From Ancistrus triradiatus (Eukaryota; Chordata; Actinopteri; Siluriformes; Loricariidae): 64,000 nt of DNA. Positions 57,862 to 64,000 of the stretch are shown one piece after another. The notes beneath the pieces were generated by a model. That model saw nothing but the letters and a program-made list of their open reading frames with translations. It searched no databases and was not told the DNA's origin. The number at the start of each line of letters is the position of its first letter. Position 1 is the first letter of the stretch. The DNA is taken from the NCBI GenBank assembly GCA_025084515.1, contig JAJAGP010002180.1, positions 44,861 to 108,860 of the forward strand, given 5' to 3'. The translations under genes were made by a program, and so were the position numbers.

Positions 57862-58079
57862 CCTGTGGGTCATGTGTGTAACAGAGAACATGTGTGTGTA
57901 ACACGGTGGGCTACAAAAATACACATTAACACCTTCAGGCTCAAACACACACCACCATATGCTAACAGCATGCTAACACACAGCTAGCATCAATGCTAGC
58001 AGCTACACACACCCGGGGATCATTAGAGCTGCAGTGTAATGATTCATTTACACTGAACTAATTCCTCGTGTGACTCACA
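57546..58079. repeat. CA microsatellites between arrays
   Basis: CA runs of about 22 units at 57626-57672 and 57812-57857. Two or three 'catgctaacac' motifs near 57960-57980. No gene is visible. Confidence 0.9.
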
Positions 58080-58440
58080 CATACATCTGATTCAGGATTC
58101 GATTCAGACTTTACTTGATCAAGTCCTGCACTTTCTGAATCATGAATCGATTCAGATTGGTACTTCATTCATCCAGGAATCAACTCATACCTGTACTGAA
58201 CTGAGTCATGATTTGATTCATGACTTAGTTCTGGCTTGTAGATTCATGATTCAGTTCAGCTTGCACTGAATTGATTCATGATTTGACATAGAGTTGCACG
58301 GTACAGATTCATGTTTCGTGATTCAAACTTACACTTGATTGATTCTTGATTCTTTTCTTGATTCGGATGTGCATTTAATTGATTCAGACTTGCACTTGAT
58401 TGATGTAACTGATCTGAATTAGATTTGCACTTTACTGACT
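58080..58440 (+). repeat. Minisatellite B, second block
   Basis: 'gattcatgattcgattcag', 'acttgcactt' and 'tgaattgattcatg' units: the same theme as 56245-57545 but with a different consensus. Confidence 0.85.
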
Positions 58441-58444
58441 CAAC

Positions 58445-58965
58445 TTGGATGGAAATTAAAACAACAATAAAAACTATAATTATAATAAAATTTAACAATG
58501 AGGGGAAATTCCAATAACAATAACAACTGCCATTATAAAAACAACAAGAAATAATGGAAATACAACAAATATATATATATAATTATAATAAAAAAAACAT
58601 TTATATAAATTACAGCAAAAATAAAAACTATAATTATAATACATTTTAAAAATAAGGACAATTACAATAACAATAAAAATTATAACTATAATATAAGTAA
58701 AAATAGTAAATTATAACAGCACTAAAATAATTATAGTCAAACAAAAAATAATGGAAATTAAAATAATAATAAAAACTGGAAATATAACAAATATTAAAAA
58801 TAATGGAAATTACAACAACAATAAAAGCTTTAATTATAATAAAAATGACAATTGCAGCAATAGTATGATTATGATAAAGTATGATTTGGTGAATAACAAC
58901 AACTATAATTATAAAAAATATATAATTATTAAAAATGAAAAATAATGGAAAAAATACAAATATAA
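58445..58965 (+). repeat. Minisatellite A, second block
   Basis: 'ggaaattaaaacaacaataa', 'aaactataattataataaaa' and 'aatggaaattacaacaacaat' units, equivalent to 54110-55700 and in the same orientation. It interrupts the B theme, which resumes at 58970. Confidence 0.88.
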
Positions 58966-58969
58966 TATA

Positions 58970-59260
58970 GACTTGCACTTTATTGACTCGTGGACTCCAT
59001 TTGGACTCCATTTGCTCTGTTATGATCATGAGTCGATTTGGAGATCCGTTTGTGGCTGGCCCTTTATTTGAGTGACTCATGGTTTGATTCAGTCCTGTTC
59101 CTGATTACTTTATGATTCATCTAAGCCTGCACCTTACTGATTCGTGACTTGACTCACGGTTGTTTTTAACTGATTCATGATTCCATAGAGATTCTGTACT
59201 GAGGAATCATGACTCACCTGAGACCTGACTCCTGACTCCTGACTTGATTCAGATCACCTT
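58970..59260 (+). repeat. Minisatellite B, third block
   Basis: 'ttgcactttattgactcgtg', 'gattcatgattcc' and 'ctgactcctgacttgattcag'-type units continue the theme of 58080-58440. Confidence 0.8.
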
Positions 59261-59429
59261 AGTGTAAACGAACACGGGATCTGACCTTTAACCTCGTGTC
59301 TGTCTCTCAGGTTACCGGCGTAATCTTTAATTTCACACATGAGTGGATCTTCCTCCTCCTCCTCCTCCTCTTCCTCCTCCTCATTTCTCAGCTTCAGGTT
59401 TCATTCTACTTCTCAGTACAGAAGCTGAA

Positions 59430-59477
<48 letters not shown>

Positions 59478-59534
59478 TGTGCACCTGGAACTGTCAGCAG
59501 AACTGCTGCTGATTAAGAGCGTGACAATGAGCCA

Positions 59535-59582
<48 letters not shown>

Positions 59583-59930
59583 ACAGAGGCTGAGGAGAAA
59601 CATCTGGGATCCACAGCTGGAGATGTGTTACAGTCAGGAGAGTTTTGGAGGAGAAGCTCCGGTGCGTTTCCTCCTCGGCTCTTGGCCTGATTCCTCTGCT
59701 CAGAGTTTAACACGAGTCACGTTGATCTAACACATGCTTCCTCTCTCTCTCTAGAGGGGTTACTGTAGGTCATACCACTATTTCCTACCAAGATCTGACC
59801 GACTGGGCTCTGGGACCATGACCTCTCGATTCAGGATCTTCATTAGGCCCTAAATTCCGCTTTTTGTTTTGGGACCTTCAGAGGCACTAAATCCACGGTC
59901 TTGTGGGTTCTCATTCCAGTGAGTCCAGAT
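59261..59930. repeat. TG/CA microsatellites in unannotated DNA
   Basis: CCT-type triplets at 59350-59382, TG about 22 units at 59432-59480 and CA about 21 units at 59537-59579 in inverted order. Open frames across them are repeat translations. Confidence 0.85.
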
Positions 59931-61255
59931 CCTCTTCCCAATCCATTTTGAGCCCTCAACCCAACCTGTTCAAGACCCACGGTCCAATGTCTTTGGACCC
60001 TTTATAAACTCTTAATCCAACCCTTTCTAGACCCTCAACCCAGCCCCTTAATCCAGCCCTTTGATGGTCTTGAATCTAGCCCAATGTTGGCCTCAACCCT
60101 GCTCTATCTAGGCCTTTTAATTCAGTTGCAATTGGGCCCTTAGTCCAACCCCTTCTGGACCCACAATCCAGTGTGTTTGGGCCATTAATCCGGTCCTTTA
60201 AGGACTCTTAATCCAGTCTTTTGTAAAACCTCAGTCTAGCCCCTTGTGACCGTCAACCCAGTACCTTGTGGGCCCTTGATCTATCCCCTTGTTGGCCCTC
60301 AGTACTGCCCTCCCTTGGCCTTTTAATTCAGCCATTTGGAGGACCCACTTGGGTCCTTAATCCAACCTGTTGTAGCCCCCCTTTATGGACCCTCAATCCT
60401 GCCTCTATATGGCCCACCTATTTCAAGCGCCCGGGCGCAATTGGGAGCACTCACACTAGCCAAACGAACCGCACGCAGGTACCAAATGCGCCCGGGCGCG
60501 GTTTGAATTGCCTAGTGTGAGTACACCCTAAGTGTCAGCCTTTTGATGGCCCTTCATTAAGCCATCATGTTCTAGACCCACATTCCTAATCCAGTGTTGT
60601 TGTTTTTTATGGGGCACAAACCAGCCCTGTGTTTGTCCTTATCCCAGCCACTTGTGTGCCCTTAATCCAACCTCTTCTAGACCCGCAGTCCAGTCCTTTA
60701 TGGACTCTTTTGTGGGCCCTCATCCCAGCTTCTTGTGACCCTCAACCCAGCACCTTAATCAAACTCATTCGAGACGCAAAATCTAATGTGTTTGGCCCTT
60801 AATCCAGTCTTTCTTGGACCCTCAGACTAGCTCTTTGTACACTTCAGGTCCAGCCCTTTGTTGGCTCTCAAACCATTCCCTTGTGACCCTAATCCCAGAC
60901 TCTTGTATGTCCTTTATCCAGCCCTTTGACGACCCTTAATCTAGCCCCTTTTTGGCCTTCAAACTTGCCCTTTCTAGATTTTTTAATCCAACACTTTGTA
61001 GGCCCTTAATCCATCCAGTTTGTGCCATTTATTGACTGTTAATCCAGTCTTTTTTGGCCTTCAATCCTGTTTTTTATAACCCTTTCAGTTCAGCCACTTA
61101 TGAGCCCTTAATCCAAGTCTTTGTGATCCAAAGATCCCTTATTTTTGAGCGCTCAGTCTGCATACCAGCTCTTTGTGGGGGCCCCTTTCATCCCCTCGTA
61201 GGCCCTCAATCCAGTCCTATGTGGACCAGTCCAGAACTTTGCGAGTCCTTTGCAT
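59930..61255 (+). repeat. Degenerate cccttaatccagccctttg minisatellite
   Basis: Units of about 25-35 bp combining 'cccttaatccagccctttg', 'tggaccctcaatccag' and 'tgtgggccctca'. It is interrupted by a MITE at about 60427-60531. Confidence 0.92.
60427..60531 (-). mobile_element. Palindromic MITE fragment inside the array
   Basis: GCGCCCGGGCGC occurs at 60427-60438 and at 60488-60499. ctcacactag (60450-60459) and its complement ctagtgtgag (60512-60521) form an inverted pair. The right edge ends gtacaccctaa, so the minus strand starts TTAGGGTGTACTCACACTAG, a terminus I associate with small fish MITEs. The opposite terminus is missing. Confidence 0.65.
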
Positions 61256-61835
61256 TGCAAAAAGTTTTGGTTTTACTGATTGTTGTAAATCATCTCAGAG
61301 GAGCTCCGCAGGAAGAAACTTTAAACATGACATGTTTTTAAAGACATAATACAGAACCTAAGCATGAAACCTCGTATGTGCAAAAGTTTTGGCACCTCGC
61401 CCATTGGTGCAGATGCTCCAGACTGCGCAGAACTAAACAACATTATGAGTTTGCTCTCGTCTAACACATGAGAAGTTACAACACCGAAACCAACAGGAAG
61501 TGTGTGTGTGAGCTGCTGCGGTCCTGTTTGTAAGAGAAAGGAAGCCCACTGTCAGAGAAAGTGTGTGTGTGAAGATGCAGCTGCATGTGTATTCTTTCAA
61601 TGCACTCATTTTCTGCATCCGCTGAAAGAGTGGTGGAAGAAGAGGAGGAGTGTTACGGAGATGAAGGTCACGGTGCTGGTAAAATGTGTGTGTGTGTGTG
61701 TGTGTGTGTGTGGTTAGCGTGAGGTTCCAGGTTTGCAGCGTTGTGCTGCTCTGTAGGAAACTTTGACGCTTGCTTCCTTTGATCTTCACCTACGTGCAGT
61801 AGGGCTGGTCGAGTTTTTCGAAGTGGGCGGTACCC

Positions 61836-61873
<38 letters not shown>

Positions 61874-61961
61874 CTTCATTTCCTTCAGGTTGACAGCAGC
61901 ATTAGTCATACCATAAGAGGTTGAGTTACATCCACTACACAGTACATTACTCATATAACAC

Positions 61962-62028
<67 letters not shown>

Positions 62029-62145
62029 TATTGTCGTGCACGATCTGGAATGTTCACCTTGTTAATGGTTAGCTCATGCTGTGTCGCTTTGTTCGGTGTT
62101 AGGGTATAAGAAATTCCTGGATTTATGTTCTGTAAGATATTCATC
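61256..62145. repeat. TG microsatellite cluster, otherwise unannotated
   Basis: TG at 61686-61712, 61838-61871 and about 33 units at 61963-62029. No exon is supported. Confidence 0.85.
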
Positions 62146-62149
62146 TGTT

Positions 62150-62950
62150 CAGGGTGGAGCCGGATCCAGGGTCTACACCCAGCCACTTTGGGGCCCTTAG
62201 TCCGGACCTACATGGCCCTCAATCCAGACCTTTATGGACCCTCAGTCTGACCCGTTGTTTGCTGTTGGTATGGCCCTTCATGGACTCAATGCAGTCCTTT
62301 GTGGACTCTTAGTCCAGCTACCTTTGAAGTCCATTTGTTGGATTGTGGTGTGTGGTCCAAGAGTCCAGACTTTTGTAGACCTTGAGTCTGGCTTTTTATG
62401 CTCCTAATCCAGCTTGATAAGACCCTCACTCCAGCCCCTTTTAGACCCTGAATCTAGCCGTCTATGGGATAAAAGTCCAGCCCATTTTAAGCCCCAAATC
62501 TACCTCTTTGTGGGCTCTCAGTCCAGCTCTTTTTGCACTTCATGGACATAGTTCTAACCTTTGTGGACACTTAGTCCAGCAGTTTTTGACTCTTAATGTC
62601 TTTGTGGGTTCTCAACCCATATCTTTGTGGAGTGTTAATGAAACCCTTTGTGGAACCTTAATCTAGTGTTTTGTGTGTCATAAGCCCCTTTAAGAGCCCT
62701 TAATCTGTCTCATTGTGGAACCTTAGTCCAGCCCTTTATGAACCACAGTCTACAGGTTTGGGCCCCCAATCCAACTTTTTGTGAACCCTAAGTTTAAGCC
62801 ATTTTGGGTAATTGGTGTAGTTCTGTACGGACACAGTCCAGCCCTTTGTGGACCTCCAGTGCAGTCCAGTCACATTTGAGGGCTGTTAATCTAACCCATT
62901 TCACGCTATTGGTACAGGCCCCTCTATGAGCCATCAGTCCAGTGCAGAGT
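62150..62950 (+). repeat. Degenerate cccttagtccag minisatellite, second block
   Basis: The same theme as 59930-61255 ('gggcccttagtccgg', 'ctttgtggaccctcagtc', 'agtccagccctttatg') in the same orientation, separated by about 0.9 kb of other sequence. Confidence 0.9.
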
Positions 62951-64000
62951 TTTTATTTGGAGATGACAGATCACCATCTAAAGCTGAATCTTCCACAGAG
63001 CAGCCCTAATCAGCAGTGAGCAGAAGTTCGGGCGCCTTTTGTCACATCACGATCTCTGTTTATTTTCTGAGTAATAAGCAGGTCCTTCTGGAGAACGTTC
63101 TGTCCATCTCACAGCTTGCTCAATATCCAGCAGGAGGAGAGGTCTGGACCTTCTCCAACTGTCCGTCTGACGAGGCTGAGCCGATGAGACGGTTCTGAAT
63201 CTGGAGCGGTCTAAAGTATTTAACTGCTGTTTATCGGGTGCTCTTGATCTTGAGGCGGCCTTTCGGAAGGCTGGGGGGTTGAGACGTGAAAACGTGCTGT
63301 TAAACTGTCCAGTCATGTCTGGATGTTTAAAATGATCCCTCTAATGGAAGCGTGGTCTTGACTTCCCGCCAGGAAACTCCCAAAGGAATTTCTTAACGTG
63401 CTGGACGCGCCGTGGTACGAACGACTGACCCTCCGACCCACGAGGTCTCAGGGTTCCATCTTTACTCGTATCATATATTTGGGGTTCTCCGGGTCAGGGT
63501 GACCTGTAAAGCGTCTCTGTAATCTGAAGATGATGGAACGGTTCGAGGCTGAGTCAGAGGTTCGAAGGGCTCGCGGTTTTCCCGTCAGGACTTCCCTACA
63601 AGCCTGTAATTTAGAAAAACCTGCGTGTTCATCGGCGGCTGATGAAATGTGGAATTATGGGTCCGGTTCCTGGCACGGGCTCGGCTCTGGCCGGAGGTTC
63701 GAGGCTCCTCTTGTCGTCACTCAGAGCTGAAATAAATTGAATGCTTTCCCAGAAACTACTGCGAGTAATTATGGACTAGGCATGTTTCTGGTTTTCTCTC
63801 CTTAAACCCGGTGACCTGGAGGAATAAACGCTCGAGTTTATGGTTTCTTTTATTTTATACACGCTAATGAAACCCACCTCTGTTCATTTTCTCCTGAGAA
63901 CAGATACAACGCTTCGGCGTCTCTGAGTAAACGTCGATAAAAGCGCCTCTGTTTGGATTTACTCCCAACCTTCACGTGATAATCACGCAGCAGGAACATT
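62951..64000. other. No feature recognised
   Basis: Mixed sequence without long arrays, the most ordinary kilobase of the intron. Open frames at 63016-63198, 63047-63316 and 63530-63730 have no recognised domain or convincing splice sites. Confidence 0.5.

Larger units (their letters stand above)
52201..64000 (+). other. nav3: nav3 intron 1 (partial)
   Basis: From the donor to the window end no further nav3 coding was found; in particular nothing resembles the TDWANHYL start of the calponin-homology exon. At least 11.8 kb of intron is therefore present, and most of it is minisatellite or AT-rich array. Large first introns are normal in NAV genes. Confidence 0.7.

Noticed and set aside
59296..59730. 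Possible nav3 exon 2 after ctgtctctcag
   Set aside because: There is an acceptor-like site, but the frame runs into TG/CA repeats and has no calponin-homology sequence.

Overview
The window looks like teleost nuclear DNA, probably siluriform-like but not identifiable from the sequence alone. It has sparse exons with consensus splice sites, very abundant CA/TG microsatellites, Tc1/mariner transposons of the kinds common in fish, RTE- and L2/CR1-type LINE remnants, a tRNA-derived SINE with the usual fish 3' tail, several LTR-like elements, and one 100-N assembly gap at 16401-16500. Nothing is prokaryotic, and no complete protein-coding gene is contained here.

Only two host loci can be supported. 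(1) On the plus strand at 52000-52200 is the first coding exon of nav3 (neuron navigator 3). A GC-rich 5' region lies upstream and consensus splice donors end the exon. The rest of the window to 64000 is its intron 1, in which I found no later nav3 exon. (2) On the minus strand between about 11.2 kb and 2.5 kb are pieces of a scavenger-receptor (SRCR) or similar secreted/receptor gene: a signal-peptide exon (11101-11158), a 90-bp acidic exon with a PEDYDD motif (4290-4379) and a complete group-B SRCR-domain exon (2532-2846). All three have matching phase-1 junctions, but their order is odd for one receptor and the introns are filled with transposons.

Layout: 1-2.3 kb, coding-like 30-bp minisatellite plus LTR-like sequence; 2.5-4.4 kb, SRCR and acidic exons around an LTR-like element; 4.5-7.8 kb, decayed RTE-type LINE; 7.8-9.9 kb, second coding-like array plus LTR-like end; 9.9-12.4 kb, 8-bp-type array, signal exon, SINE tail; 12.4-14.2 kb, Tc1 transposon with a duplicated right end; 14.2-15.7 kb, two LTR-like elements in opposite orientation; 15.9-16.1 kb, possible untranslated first exon; 17-23 kb, GAAA tracts joined to Tc1 transposase fragments, a SINE, a 59-bp array; 24.4-25.8 kb, TG-block duplication and a LINE fragment with an internal inversion; 25.8-28.8 kb, two long degenerate minisatellites; 30.6-31.0 kb, internally deleted Tc1 copy; 34-40 kb, more arrays, including a C-rich array with a 103-bp higher-order period split by a LINE; 41-42.3 kb, another Tc1/mariner copy; 43-47 kb, two further arrays; 48.7-50.95 kb, a mosaic of trinucleotide repeats; 52-63 kb, nav3 exon 1 followed by five array blocks, some interleaved.

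The dominant feature is not a gene system. A large share of the window is long, degenerate, strand-asymmetric minisatellite arrays of many unrelated unit families. I found no convincing novel biochemical system. The best leads are this array density around nav3 exon 1, the repeated association of Tc1 transposase fragments with GAAA tracts, and the disordered SRCR exons.
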